Source: Stercorarius parasiticus
Lineage: Eukaryota; Chordata; Aves; Charadriiformes; Stercorariidae
Length of the DNA stretch: 64,000 nt
Direction of reading: 5' to 3'
Assembly: GCA_013396915.1 (NCBI GenBank)
Contig: VWZL01000906.1
Span: forward strand, 235,761-299,760
Shown here: piece by piece, positions 26,416-40,372 of the stretch
Layout: every line of letters begins with the position of its first letter
Numbering within the stretch: position 1 is the stretch's first letter
The notes under the pieces: model-generated
What the model saw: the letters and a program-made list of their open reading frames with translations, nothing else
The model's database searches: none
Told to the model about the DNA's origin: nothing
Position numbers and translations under genes: made by a program

Positions 26416-26819
26416 ATCTCCGAAAATCCAGAGAAGGACTGTAGAAGTGATTTTTCTCACGTAACAGAATGAAGAAGACTGTCTAACCTTAGAAATCCAT
26501 CTGGCTTAATTTAATTTACAACCATCCTGTGTAAGTGCATGTATCTTTAGTGAGCTCCTTGTAGAGAGGCAAAAATGGCAATTACTTAGCTGGTTTATAT
26601 TGGTTTATACACTGTAATGATATCTCCAAAACAAAGCTTGGCAATTCCAGTTCTCAGAACAATGGCTTATCTGTAAGAAATAAGCTTCTAAAATAGTCAA
26701 TAATTTTAATGACAGTGTAGTTTTGCCATATCCAAGCTTTTGAAAACAATGAGCTTGAGCCCCCATATTTATGGCTGCTTAAAATCATTAGGGGCTTCTT
26801 ATTTTACATCTAAATCAAA

Positions 26820-27350
26820 CTTCCTTTTGTCCCTTTTTCTCTCCTTTTTTGCATTAGTGAGAAACTAATTTTTTTTTCCTTCTTTATCCCATCTTCCCTT
26901 CCCTGTGTGTGGCATTTTTGCAGGTTTTAAGTTTATCCTTAAAAACCCCTGCAGAAATGCAACCTCTCAGCTCACTGATCCAAGAGACTCCATCCACTAG
27001 GAACCCCTGAGACTCAGATTTCGCTATCGCTGCTGCCGGAACAGCTACCTGCTTGAATCTTCTTTGCATGTTTTCGCATAGCTCCCATGTTGCAGCATTT
27101 GCTTGACCTCCATACTTCCTCCTCTTCTCACAATTTCCTACTTGGCATTTTCCCCCACTCTGCTACAGCACATTCGCCTGCACTCTGACTCCTCATCCTC
27201 ATCTTCACGCTTGTCTGCCCTTCCTCTGCATCCCTCCTGGTCTCTACATTAGTCTCACTCAATTTGCTGTCCCGTTTCTGAACGTATTTTCCCTCCCTGC
27301 TGCTCCCACCATCTCTGGCATGTCCATATTCTCCTGTCGCCTGCCTGGCC
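26820..27350. repeat. Pyrimidine-rich tract on plus strand
   Basis: About 500 bases show strong strand asymmetry, with many TCC, CTC, TTCC and CCCTCC runs and few purine runs on the plus strand. The minus strand therefore gives chance open frames rich in R, K, E and G (for example 27128-27355). No repeat unit is evident. Confidence 0.5.
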
Positions 27351-28655
27351 CTCACAGACTAGCTAACGGACCATTAGCTTCCCTGATGGCATCCTGTCTT
27401 CTGCCCGATTGCAAATGACAAGGACTGGCATCCATCTTCACTGGTTTACCCTCACTTTTACCCAGAAACTTTAAATGGATCTGGCATCCTTCTGAGGTTG
27501 GCCTGCTTGGCCTGGTCCCGGTATTGGTAAAGGGAGGTGGAAGGCATTTGACTTGCAGATCAAATTTCACAATCTTGTAAAAAAAAGCCCCATTATTAAT
27601 AATTATCATAGCCTAAAAATAATAAAATATTAATAAAAAACTACCTAATCTATTCTATGATTTTAGCAAAAAGTTGAAAGCTGGGGAGGCTGTCGACAGA
27701 GGTCCTACACAGCAGTTGCGGAGGTGTGAGATAAAGGAGGACTGAGAACGGGGCTTTCCCTCTGGTAGTAGTTGGGCTGTGCTTACAAAATGTTAACATC
27801 ACAAGCTTACTGAGCTCAAATCCTAAATAAATTAACCTTGCCTGCCTCACTGGATTTCACCTCTCCATGGAAAGTTGTCCCACGCTTTGGAACAATTCCT
27901 GCCATTTCTGTGACAGCTGTCTGTTAAAAACTAGAAATGATGGCAACTTTATTATGATATTTCTTGCTTCACACTGTAGAAAACTAATCATGACTGAAAA
28001 CTAATCACTGGACCTAATAAAACACTTTGCCTTTGATGACTTCAGAAGCTGTATTTTATTTCTAAAGTTAATCTACCCTTAATGTTTGGGGAGGGAGGAC
28101 AATAGACCATGTCCTCTCAGTGCAGGCTGGGAATCTCAGGTGCAGTGTGGTTTTTGACAGCTTTGAATAGCAATCCATCACTTAACAGACAAATAGAGGC
28201 TACGGTCTCTTTGCAGCAACTCCTTTTCAACACCAGGATGACATCTGTGCCCTCTGGAAAGGATTGCACGGCATCAGCCTCAGAGAGGGATAGGTTTCAA
28301 ACACAGCTAGGCTTGAGCAGGCTGTTTGCAAGGTGGTTTGACTGTTATTTCTTCTTCCAGAACTTGTTCTACAATGGCGATGCAATATTTGTGCCACCCT
28401 AACTTTTGAGCAAGTGCATACCAAGATAGGGTAGCTAGATAGTGGATAACAGCAAATGGAGGATCACAGCCATGTGTCACAGGGAAAATAAGAAGTAAAA
28501 CTGGCCCATGCAAAACTCCGTCTGAAAGCAGAACTGACACAATGAATACATCAGAGGATTTCATAATGATGTCTTCTGATGTTGCTGTCTTTGGCAGAAG
28601 GTTTGAAAATAGGGGTAAATAATTGTAAAGATCTGTCTAGGGCAAACTACATTAA

Positions 28656-28667
28656 ATATATATATAT
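28656..28667. repeat. (AT)6 dinucleotide repeat
   Basis: Six perfect AT units lie in AT-rich sequence. It is a short simple repeat. Confidence 0.85.
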
Positions 28668-29436
28668 TATAAAGTGAATTTGCAAGTGAATTCTTAAGAG
28701 GCTGTGAGACAATACAGCAAGAATAATTGCAAGTTGGTTATACAGTTCAACAGTTTGACCCAATATAGTCCTTCAAAGTAGATGAGTTGTGTTCTTTGTT
28801 AGGACTTTATTGTAAAATATAGTGTGCATTTAATAAACGATGCCATGTTCTCATAAAGAAAGATCAAAAGTAAAAATGTTAATCTATATTTTCTTAACTG
28901 TTTTGTTCTTTTACTTTACAGTGCTTTTCTTTTTCATGGTGACCTTGTTAAAAGTCTGACATTGTCAGAACATCTGACTGTCCAGGCCATTAGGGACCAT
29001 GCTTTCCCATAAAATTATTTAAGATATTTTAATCTTAGAAAGGATTACAGAGCTTTCTTTTCACTTACCCGTCCAAATAGAACAGTGGGATGATGCATCC
29101 AGGTATTCACTTCATTATTTCTTATGGCGGACATGTATTCTTTGCGTTGAAATGGTTTTAATCCATCATGGAGCAGATTTAACAAAGTGTTAATATTAAC
29201 AATTAACCAGCAGACTTGCTTGTTAGGAACAATGCCCCCGGAAATAGTGTATCATAATCAAAAAGGAGTATAATAACCCAAGACCTCTTTCCTACTAAGT
29301 AATTTCCTGCTGCATTTTTGGTATTTATACTGATAGAGGAGAGCATAGTAATTGTATAATTGTTTCCTATTGATATGTACAATTCAGTAGCTCTCAGTCA
29401 CTCACTCTATGACCTTGCAGAGGTCATTTGGCAGTT

Positions 29437-29585
29437 CCATAGATTTTTTAAGCCATCAGGGACCATTAGATCATCTTGTCTGATCTTCCTGCATAAAACA
29501 GGTCAGAGAATTTCATCTAGTTACACCTGTATTGACTGGATCAACTCGTATTTGACCAAAGCTTGTCTTTTTGTCATCCAGTTTA
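29437..29585 (-). mobile_element. Ancient CR1-type LINE 3' end, turtle/crocodile-like family
   Basis: On the plus strand the blocks 'catcagggaccattagatca', then 'tgatcttcctgcataaaaca', 'gagaatttcatctagttaca' and 'tgtattgac' occur in the order of the reversed 3' end of an old CR1 family that is abundant in turtles and crocodilians. It lacks the octamer tail of the young avian CR1 copies here. It is heavily diverged and non-coding. The identification is from recalled family patterns. Confidence 0.6.
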
Positions 29586-32500
29586 CCTATTATTTTTTTT
29601 AAATGGGCGATATTACTTCCTATTTAGTACCTAAGCTGTGAAAATCCATTAATGTTTCCGAATACTCTGAGATACTGGGATTTAATATGCTGTAAAAGTG
29701 AACAGTAGAAATATTTCCAATGAGATCTAAACAGGATTTATTTAATCAATATGTGATGAATTGGTTACTGGGACAAATTAATCAGTGGTGTCTCCAGCAG
29801 GAAGGAGTTTTGCCAGTTCAGTCTGAGATTTTTTGTCATAATAGTTGCTGATAACTTGAAGAAGAAAAGATATACAGTACAAAAAATTACAAGTTTTAAA
29901 AAAAATTAAAATGTTAAACAGAAAGTAACTTTAAATATTTAATGTCATTAAATCTAATTAATGAAAGTTTCTTTAGGTTTCATATTAAAACTTCACAGAG
30001 ATTCTCATTCCTTTGACCTTCATTATCCCATGTATGTGTTATTAGTTATTTGTTAGGTATTTCCATAAACATTTGACGATATTAGTGGTGCAAATGTAAA
30101 ACCAAATTTCTTTTACTCTGATGTCGCTGGGACAATACAGTGATGTTTGCACTTCTCCACATGTGTGCCAGAGAGTCTCCCTTTGAAGGCGTTTGGTTAT
30201 GTGGGAGCTATTGCCCAGCCTGTCTCAGGCTGCAAAGTGCCTGCCAGCTGCATGCCTGCTCCATCACCTTTGCATCAGGCAAAAATAATTTATACACAAA
30301 GGGTGGGAACCCTCTCTCATCATCTGTAATGAGAGAACAGGAGTAGGTAATCAAAGACATATTTTCCATCTTCAGTGAATGCGATTTTAGTAGGACCTAA
30401 CCAGACTTTCTATCAATTGCTTTCAGGATACCTACAGCGGTAGCAAAGTTTTAGAAAAATACTTGCTTTCACTGGTTTATATTTGTCTTTGCCTTTTTAG
30501 CAGCATCGTCTTTCAATTTGGCACACTGGGCAGTATTGCCCTTGCTGCTGTGAGTCTTCTGTGGATCCTCCTTGTTATTTAAGAAGTTCCTCTTCAAGCA
30601 GCATTTGTGAAGTTTCTCGATGGTCAGAATTTCAATTTGCAACAAATCTCCTTCAGAAGAGGGTGCAGTCAAGGCCATTCTGATCTATTATGTATACTGT
30701 CTACTTATATTTACCCATAGTCTATGTATATTTAGTCTATTTGAAAAACACACACAGATGTATTTGTTGAACAAACAGTAACCGCTGTCCCAAAGTTACA
30801 TTTAGAGTGGGCAGAGCAAAACTTTTCAATACCCACATGGAGTGAACTACATAGGGAACAGTAAAACTGGTGATAATTATTTTAAATCTTTCTGCCCCAT
30901 CCAAACCTTCTTTTTTAAACAAATTAAAGCACTTTTGTTTAGAGATTTTAAAACTTCAGGTTTGTTGTTTTACCTCTGAACAGTTAATATGGCAACAGAA
31001 ATAAACACTTATAAAATTTTAAGAATTGAAAGGAAGTTGATTCAATCCATCCGCGGTTTACAGATGCTGTAATTTAAGCTTTTGAGAATCAGTAAAATAA
31101 CTGGCACTTTTGAGAGCATCTTCTGCATGATCCTGCAGGATCTGCTCCTCTGACCAGTTTGACTCTGATTTCCTCTGGAAGCAGCAATTATTAACTTACT
31201 GTCCTCAGGTTATTGCTTCATTTCTTCCTTGGTATTTGAAAAGCTGCATCCTTTCTCCATTGTTTGCTGCAAAAGTCGGGAGGAGGAGGCAACCAGCAGG
31301 GCTGCTGGGGTGGAGAGATAGTCCTGTGGGAAGAGAGTCTCAGGGAGGAGAGAGCCAGAATGGGGAAGGGGTCTCAACACGTGAGACAGAGGGCTGTGTA
31401 GTGCCAAGCTACTGTTACTGGACAAGTCCTCTTTTACACAAAAAAATTGAAGCTGATGGAAGAGAGACCTTCTAGTCTACTTACAACTGAGGAATAATGA
31501 CTATTTTTGAAAATTGCTGTTTTGAAAGGAAATGCAGATAACACAATCACCACCATGCCTTGAAAGATGCGACCGTATTTAGCTTAACTGGCAGGTAATC
31601 CAAGAGGTACTGCCATTCTTGCTTCAGGACTTGTAACTGCTCCCACACACATAACAAGCACTGCATGAAAAGACTTTGAAAAGACTTCAGTGATAAACAG
31701 TATAGTTACTTATTCGCTCACTTAGACCCAGCAGAAATGAAAGCAAGGAAAGTAATAGTTTTGAGTCCTTGCAAATCTTGACATTTCCTGGCATGCAAAA
31801 CTACATTCTTCTTACCGAGAGCAAGAAAATAGATATTTCATCACAACTGCCTTAACTCTGACCCGTGCATTGTGGCTTTTATGTATTATTTGTATTATAT
31901 TGATTTAGAGTAGAATTCATCTTCACTACATTTAGTCATCTAAAGTTAGGGGTTTCATCTAAGCTATTTGTCCAGGTTCCCCTTATAGTAAATGGAGAAC
32001 AATAGGTTCTTCCACATGGCAATTCATCCCATTTTAAGATAGGTGTCTGAGATAGATAGACTGGATGAATTGCTCTATATCACAATCTCTCTCCATTGCT
32101 TGCAGAAGAACTTGAGTGACTAGCTTAGGCTAAGCGCCCAACTTTCAGATGGCTAAAAATTAGGTAAGATGAATCCCTCCCAAATATTTTCTTTTAAGGG
32201 ATGCGTTTAACTGAGAAATAGCTGGCAGTCAGTTTGCCATGTGCTATTTTGCTAAAATTTGATAAGTGATATTTCCTTGGAATCGTATACCTGAATAACC
32301 GTAATATCAAATAATAGTAAAATTACATATGACTAGGTGGTTGATCAATATATGACATTAATGTGCACATAAATCATTCTCACGTTCTCTTTCAAAGAAG
32401 TGCATTCATTTAGACCACTGGTAGAAAACAAAGCTTGTCTTTTTTCTGAAACACCAATCATAAAGAATTCCTTTTGAAATATTACAGAGCTGCAAGAACC

Positions 32501-32794
32501 GAGTACTTCTGAAAAATCAGGCTGATAATATTGATTTAGGTTCAGAGTAGGGGAGGAGTTATAGTGTGTTTGTTTCTGTTTGATAGGAATTGTATGTTCA
32601 GATTTTATTATGTGGGAGTATGGGATTTTTAATACCCTCAACTATTAATTTCTTTGTGTTTAAGTGTCTCGATTTGGAAATGATGCAATAGATAACAACA
32701 CTATTGTCTCTTAGCAACATCAATTAGTATTTGAAACAAAGGAGGGTTTGAAAGCTTGGACTTTTTCCCGTGGTTTTACATAAACTTGTTCATT

Positions 32795-32806
32795 TGTGTG
32801 TGTGTG
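32795..32806. repeat. (TG)6 dinucleotide repeat
   Basis: Six perfect TG units are followed by CATGTG. It is a short microsatellite. Confidence 0.85.
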
Positions 32807-33705
32807 CATGTGAACACGTTAGTGAATGAATCAGTTATTAACAGTTTTTAAAATGGGGGAGACAGGCCATCAGCCTATTAAATTATAGGAACGAGTGGTA
32901 CAGGACAAGCAAAGAATGCCTCTTGTGGAGGCCTGCCTCTTTCACTGAGCAGCTGACAAGATATGCACATCCCCTAGGTGGCTAAGTTAGCCATGCATGC
33001 GTGCACATCACAGCATGCGTTCCTTGCAAATGCTGGTAGAAAGGACTAAAAAGTCACTGCAAATTACGTGTCACCACTGGCAGCAGTGTAGCCAGCAAGT
33101 TGCTGCCAGACCTCCTATTCCTTTCATGTCAACAAATTGCCCTCTGACCTGGAAGAATATGGCTAGAGTGAGAAATTATTCGCCCTAGATCCAAACTGGT
33201 TCTACGACCTGTTCAATTAAAACCAGGTTTTAATGGCTTTAAGTACCTTCAGCTAAATATTTGCACTGGTGTCATTAACAATCCGCTCCAGAAATTGCAA
33301 TATTTTCAATGCCTAGGCCTATGCATGTGGTGTATGGAAGAACAGAGTTCCTACTGATTGATAGGAAGATTTCACCAATAAAAAATTCATTTTGGTTTCT
33401 TTTATTTCCCCTCACTAATTATGGCTATATCCTCTGACCACATTTTGTGTAATATCTCTTCCATCTCTAAAGTTTGCACTTGCATATTCAAAAATAAATC
33501 ACATTCTTCCTTCACAAGAGCTTGGTATGAATAAATTTGCATTCAGAATGAGTTGGTGGGGACAAGAAGAGTGAGTCTGGCATTGTAATGACAGAACTGT
33601 ATTACTTCTATTCATTTCATGACACTTCATGTTGTTGTAACCACATCAAGCCTTGATGCCACTCGGTTTACAACAACCATGGAAGATTATGCAGACTCCC
33701 CCTCA

Positions 33706-33750
33706 TGCCTTGCCTTGCCTTGCCTTGCCTTGCCTTGCCCTTCCCTTCCC
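33706..33750. repeat. (TGCCT)6 pentanucleotide microsatellite
   Basis: Six perfect TGCCT units (33706-33735) are followed by one TGCCC and two TTCCC units. The perfect array suggests a recently active, probably length-variable microsatellite. Confidence 0.93.
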
Positions 33751-36700
33751 ATGCCTTATGCTGAACTAACACTTTTTGAGGAAAACGTAGTGGAAACCAG
33801 TGTTCCTGTCACCATGGACGATCTCTAACATTCGGCCCTTTTTACACGAGTCTCACATTTCTGCTGCAGCATACCTGGCAGAGCAGACAAGCAGAAGCTG
33901 TATCCAAGGTGCACATCTAGAAAAACTCATGGCTAATACTCTGGTATAATACCATGGTTTCCTAGGATTGCAACACCCATAGCAATAGATCACCAGCAGG
34001 TGTTTTGCTGCATTTCTGGTGTTGCCTTTTGCCATTTCAATCCTTCCAGTTCAAATGGCAGAAGTAGCAGTTGCTATCTAATACAAACTGACTTAAGATT
34101 TTTTTCCTATAAACCTGAGAGAAAACTCCTTCAAGAGCAAAAACCTAAAGCTGACCATTATTTGCTCTGACGACCCAGTAAAGAAGCCTGCTGTTCTGAT
34201 AAATGAGGACTCACAAATCCTTAGATTGATTACATATTCCAATTCTGTATACTCACAGTTTGATTCCTACAGGGAACCTGTAGGAAATAAGAACTTTAAA
34301 AAATCTGTTAAAAAAATCCCTAAAAATAAATTATTTAATCCTCAAACTGGCACGTATTTATCACTAGTGTATTAAAAAGAGTGAAATAATGATAAATTAC
34401 CAGAAGAATATGCACTATGTTAATATTTATACGTTTTTTTCTTTAAAGTGAATACACCAAACACACAGCTATAACATTCTAGTGGAAATATATGATAACT
34501 ATAGATAGATAGGTGTATATTTACAAACCGGAAGTTGGAAAGACCAAGCACAGGAGTAACAAGAATTCCCAAGGAGAAGAACCAAAAGATTTGCCAAGAG
34601 TGCTACAGCCATGATAACAAGAAACCTTCAAGATCTGGATCTGTTATAACTACAACAGAAATATCATTTGTTGTTAGTCTGATCCACACGAGGGTATCTG
34701 GTGTGCTGCAAATGCCTCTCTGTGTTTTGCCTTCTCAAGGGATGACTTTTGTCCCTTGGCTGGTAAGAGGCATCCATAGGGAACTTGAGTGAGGTTCTTC
34801 TTCATGGTGGTGGGACTGCCTTGCTGCTGGTGGAACTGAAAGGCTGGCCATGGCAATGGCCATCCAAGTTACACCACAACATAGTCTAATTCTTCTCAGA
34901 TTTTGTAGACCGCAGCTATGCTGAGGCTAAGGGTTGTCAAAGCTGACAGACCACCTGGAAGAGCCACATGGTTGCTCACACATGGGTTCGGTCCATACAG
35001 ACACACTTCAGTGGGAACCACAGGCTTCTAGTCACCTGTCCTGTGAGGGAGAAGAAGGTGATCAGACAGTTTTTCTCAAGCCTTGGGCAAGCCCCAGCTG
35101 CTAATTGTGCCTTTGCTTCTGTGATGGAGGACTGGGAGCAGGAAAGAGCTTGACAGCGTTGTCCCCTACCTTGTCCAAAAGTCCGTGTCTGATGCCAGTA
35201 GTTGTGCATGCCCAACTCGGGTAACATGCAAGCCTTATCTGTTTGCACAGTGTTTCCAGGAGCTTGGTGTCTGGAAATCCACGATGGCACCACTCAAAGC
35301 AAGAAGATGGTAGAACTGGTAGTTCCCACGTTAAACAAAACCACCAGGCAAATATATAAGAGGGCAGACCCCAGCGCCTTATCACATGGGATGTAGCTTT
35401 GCATGTCGTCATCAACCCAGAAACCTCTACATATGAACTATCATATCCAGTCCTCAGAGCTGATGACAAGTGGGGAGAGGAAGGACAAGGGGACATTAAA
35501 GGGAAGGATTTTTACCCAGTAGGCCCTGACATGGTACGCTTAGTCTTTTTCAAACCTCATGACTCTCTGAAATCAACAGCAGCTAGCTAAGAACTTTCCC
35601 ATTTGGGTCTGAAGATTTAAGTGCTGTGTGTGAAGTTTTAAGTTGTCTGTAGTTACTTTAGTGATTTCCTTTATTGTTCTTTCCTTTGGCAAATATGAAT
35701 GTCATTAGACTGCTAAAAAGTTTCCCTCTGGATCTGATGCAAGCTTTATTTACTGGAGCTGTTTAAATTTTGACAGAAGACTGAAGGAAATAATTTGGCA
35801 TTTGAAGGCAGATGCCTATGATGACCTAACAGACTTTTTTTTTATTTTTGTTTTCATCACTAACTTCTCCAGTGATTCTGTCAATGTTTCAAATGAGATT
35901 TCCAAGTGCCAGTGAAATAGCTTCATGTTAGGGAGTTATTTTTATAATTCAGTGCATCCAAACTTCATGAAAAATATGCAAATCATCTTCATTATAACCA
36001 TATCTTGTCGCAACATGCAGCGTACGTAGTGCCAAAAATGAATGCATTCATGGCATCTTTTGGGTCCTAAGATCCAATTATGTCTTTTGTTGTTCCTTTT
36101 TGGCTTTCTGTGTCAGCTGCATGCTCTGTAAAGTTACTGATTACTGACCTGTTGGCAACTTTACAAATCAGCTTTGAAATGCAAGCTGTCAGTAGCTCTT
36201 GAGTACCCCAGTCCCAGGTTACCAAGGCCATGAAATGCTGCATTGAATTTTTAATCTGTTTTCCCTCTGCTTCTGCCTAGCTTTTTCCAGGTTAAGGTCA
36301 ATTTTGAAACCAGCTGAATTCTTTAATAATCACTGTCTTTGCAGTCCTCACTGGGTTCAAAAGGAAGAACAATTTTTTCGTTGCATTAATATTAATTTTT
36401 TTACTGTGGGGGCTTATTACAGTGGCATATTTTCTATTTAAGTGTTCATTGTTAGATCACAAAGTGCACTAGGGTCTAGCCGAAGTACTGCCTCATGAAG
36501 ATACAAGTGAACTGCCGCTAACCTGAAATTTCACTGTCCCCGCTTTTAAAGTGAAGCAAGGCTGCTATTGTAACCCATTCTACATTTTTTCCCTGCAGCT
36601 GTGCTACTCGGAGGAGAAAGCTTGCCACCTCAGATGCATGTCCTTTGGCTCACCTTTCTAAATGTGACAACTGCAGTTTATTTAGTAATTCTACCATCAA

Positions 36701-38163
36701 GCTTTGGTCTGTTTTAAAAAGTTGCAGCTTTTTGTCTAAGCAGGCTAGACTAGAATAAGTCTTAATCAGAATGCTGGAAATTCAGACCTAAATGTGAAAT
36801 GGAACAGTCATCTTTACTTCTTCTTCAATTTTCTCCCAAAGGCATTTATCATTTAGGAATTTGCTTTGATTTAGTGAGTAGGTGCTTATTTGATTGCAGC
36901 AGTGAATAATCCAGGAATACTTTATTTGCAAAGAGCCTAGTGACGCTTTATTCTACTAGATGCCCTAGAAGTTACGTTTATTTACAGGTTCCTATGCCAT
37001 GATGACACACCTAATCAGATAGTTATCACCTTTTTTTCACCACAGTTCTTTGCATATTCTTATGGAATCTCACAATAGCGTGATTTTTTACCCTGGAATG
37101 AAAAAATAGCTGTAATTACCCATAACTACCAAGGAAAGCAGGTCTGTAAGAGGCATTGTGGTAGTATTTCTGGTTCAATAACCAATAACTTATCATAAAA
37201 AGATGACGATATTTGTTTGTCTCTTCAGCATGTTTCTTCTCTTTGAGGCTACAGTCAAAGTGACTGGGATTTCCAGGCACTGGCAGAAGTCCTATTATAT
37301 GTAAGTGAATTCTTGGGGTTGTTTGCCCCATACCACAATGAATCTTTAGGCAGCTAGTAACAGAGTAGTTACCCAGGGGCACTCCAGGCCATTTGAACTC
37401 TGGAATCCCCTGAAGCTGTGTTTACTTATGGCTGAATACAAAGTTTTGTACTCAATAAGTAGAGGCACCTTGTAGCAAGACTTGATGAAGGTGTTATTCT
37501 ACACGTACCTCAAAACAAGCAGAGAACTGGAGGTAGCCGGGGCAAAAACTTATTAATGATGCACAATGAATATCAAAAAATATCTGATGATGCATGGATA
37601 ACCTGCAAATATAGGACCTAAACAATCAGCCACAAAGTTAAGAAACAGTTCTGTCATTTGTAAAGCCTGGTTTCTGGTGGCTTTGTGTAAGGTAAGTTCT
37701 TGTCGCTTTTTCAGCTCTGATCAAACTTCTCCTATGACTGGGATTTAATAATCAGTCCTTCCTCACGCTGTTTCTCATATGAGTTGATGGTTTTGCTGCT
37801 TCTTCTTTACGGATGATGAAGAAGAAGAAATAATTTGGTCAGTCTCTTCTATCTGGTGGCAAACTCATTTTCTTAGTCATGTAGGAGCTTAATAATAATT
37901 GAGAACTTTCCTCTTCTATCTTTTTCAGTGGAGGCTGGTCAATAATTAACATGTTTTGAGGTGGCAGAATGACCAGTGCACAGAAAGATGCAGATACTGA
38001 ACTGTTGCAGAAAGCTTATTCCCTTATGAAGCCAGATGTAAAAATTACACACCAAGTGACATTCACTTACAACATTTTTAAGCAATAAATTGTACTAATT
38101 ACATCTAAAAATTATGTCTCCTTAACAAAGAAAACCAGGGTAAAGCGAATGAGCTGCTTCTTT

Positions 38164-38206
38164 AAAAAAAAAAAACAAACCAAAAAAAAACAAAAACAAA
38201 AACACA
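38164..38206. repeat. A-rich (AAAAC)-like tract
   Basis: A run of 12 A is followed by CAAACC, nine A and then AAAAAC-type units. It is low-complexity A-rich sequence. No retrocopy was recognised upstream of it. Confidence 0.8.
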
Positions 38207-39845
38207 CCTTGACAAAACTGAAGAAATCCCCAGATTTTCTGTTAGGTTGTGAAAAACAATTGCATTCAATCACTTATGGATGTTTTGTGGTGCTGAGGGA
38301 GATCTCCTGCCTTCTGGGAGATTCCTAGTGCTGGGCCTGGAGCTGCTCACGTTCCAGTTTTAACAAAGTGGATTTTAACTGTCTCCACAGAGAAGATGAA
38401 GATCATCTGAGCAGGTCCCAAACTGTTCAGAGTTTTATGGATATAGGAGTTCATGCTGCTAAGCCGCTCTTAATTTGAGACATCAGAGCTGATGGATCCT
38501 TTATAGATTTCCTAGGAGCAGGCTGCTATGACTGACAGTTACTGGTCTCACAGATTTCTTGGGATTTACCTTAACACACAGGAGAAAAACTTTCAATGGG
38601 AACTCAGTATTCTGGTGTTATTTGTAATTATTTTATTGTACCTATTTTAATAAGTACAGTCCAGCACACTTTATTGACAGAGTTGAGAACAGGAGTCACA
38701 TTTTTTACACAGCATTAGACAAAGCAGTTATTCAGGGGTTTATGGAAGGAAAGAGGAGATGATAAGACTGAGAAGAGCACTTATAAAGGAAAAGTGTGGA
38801 TAAAACTGAGACTGAACAAGAGCATTAAATAGGCAAATCGAGGCAACTTTATTTTGCCAAATAACTCTTGAACCAAAGATAGCTGCTGATGACTAATAAT
38901 AATAGTTATTTGGTTTTGGTAGCACTCCTAATGTGATAATTAATGGGCAAGCACTTTTTCCAGAGGTCATCCTATCATGCAAGATTTTTTCTGTTTTGAC
39001 ATTGAGGGTGTTGGCCATCACTTTGAGATAATCATAGGAGAAAGTAGTCAGATTATAATGTTTTTCATTGACTAGATTAATAAGTGACCTGCAAAGCTGA
39101 ACAATACTCTGTGAACTTAAATTTCTGTATAGTCCACATCACTATCCACACAGTGCATAACTGCATATAGAAAGCACATGAGAGTAATTATCTTTTCCAA
39201 ACACAAACTAAAGTCCTCTATCTTGGTAATGCAAAAAGAAAAAGCACTGCATGAAGAAAGCTTTGAAACCTTTGGTGACTGTTACTCTGACATGCTTTAG
39301 CTGAAAACCGTTAACAGTTGTGAGAAAGCCACACAGGCTGAAGTGTGATATTAGGGCACTGCAAGGACTGGTATTTCTCATGGGTAATGACATCCCTCAT
39401 TACACACCAATTCAATGCCAGACTGCTGCACCATTTAGTGGTATGTCTTCACAAGCAAACCACCAGCCACCTTATAGCCCAGTGAACTTGAGACACAACA
39501 TTTCTAGTCAACCCCACAAAGAGGATCACTGCAAGGAAGGGCTGTGATGGTTGCTCTACAGCCTTACTGAGAGAGAAGGTACTACCATGTCCTCTTGCTA
39601 TAGGCAGGGGATGAGTTTAGAGAAGAAAACATGCAGCAGAAATCTTTGGGGATACACTAAACTTCTTATTTTACTTTCTGATACTGTAAGACCAAATTGG
39701 GAACACTTGTTCCTAACATATCTTCAACCAGCGATAAAAAGCAGACTCTGAAGTCAGCCACTGCATATCATACCCTGCGCTCTGGAGTTTGGGTATAACC
39801 AAAAGCTCAGCCTATTTTTTGTTTCCTTCGCCTTTTGTTTTTCAG

Positions 39846-39937
39846 TTGTGCATGAAGGAACGAAAAGAGATCACAGGAAAACCCATCTCTTTGCTCATTA
39901 TGCTTCCTGCTGTTTGGTGGGCAGCTTCTCACATGAG
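39846..39937 (+). other. Candidate cryptic exon (splice-signal pair)
   Basis: A long pyrimidine tract ending in TTTTTCAG precedes 39846, and GAG|GTATGT forms a good donor at 39937/39938. The 92-base interval is open in one frame (starting LCMKERKEITGKP). No protein family is recognised. It is the best splice-like pair I noticed, but such pairs arise by chance at this scale. Confidence 0.2.
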
Positions 39938-40372
39938 GTATGTATTTGCACGTAGCTTTTTCCTTGCTTTGCCTATGACTAACCAGAGAGAGAGGAACTC
40001 CAAAGAGACTCGTTAAACCTATGAAAGCTGCCACAGTTTGTCACGTGTGGCTCTGCACACGCAAGCAGAGCATTGCTTTTATAGTATGCTGCAAGTCTCC
40101 CCTTCTGCAACGGTAGTAACTCATGTCGCTGCTTTAGTCTCAAGAGAAGCTACTATTAAATGGTAGATGTTAGTTTAATATTAATAATTGTCTTAACTTC
40201 ATACATCTACAGGTTTTCATCTAGCGAAAGGGAGCTACTCATTTTTCCTCATAAAAACAACATTTCTCTGAAGGGAATTTAACAGATGTAAGAGGGTTGA
40301 TGGCAGGTGCAGCATAATGAAAGCAAGACACTTTGAACTGTCAGTGGCTCTCTAACTGCTCTTTGTATTACC

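Larger units (their letters stand above)
19713..29436. other. Gene-free unique sequence with microsatellite and low-complexity tracts
   Basis: No gene is recognised. Frames such as 19983-20456 (157 codons) and 21127-21447 (106 codons) have no known domain, no convincing start context and no conserved pattern I recognise. Simple or low-complexity sequence occurs at 22189-22333, 26820-27350 and 28656-28667. A short tandem duplication lies at 26290-26415. A short inverted repeat (TCCAGTTA / TAACTGGA) lies at 25368-25388. Confidence 0.55.

Noticed and set aside
35340..35400. TATATAAG box suggesting a promoter or LTR
   Set aside because: No LTR ends, polyadenylation signal at a suitable distance or primer-binding site was found; an isolated TATA box is common by chance.
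38164..38206. A-rich tract as a possible processed-retrocopy tail
   Set aside because: No recognisable coding sequence precedes it, and CR1 machinery does not usually make poly(A) retrocopies.
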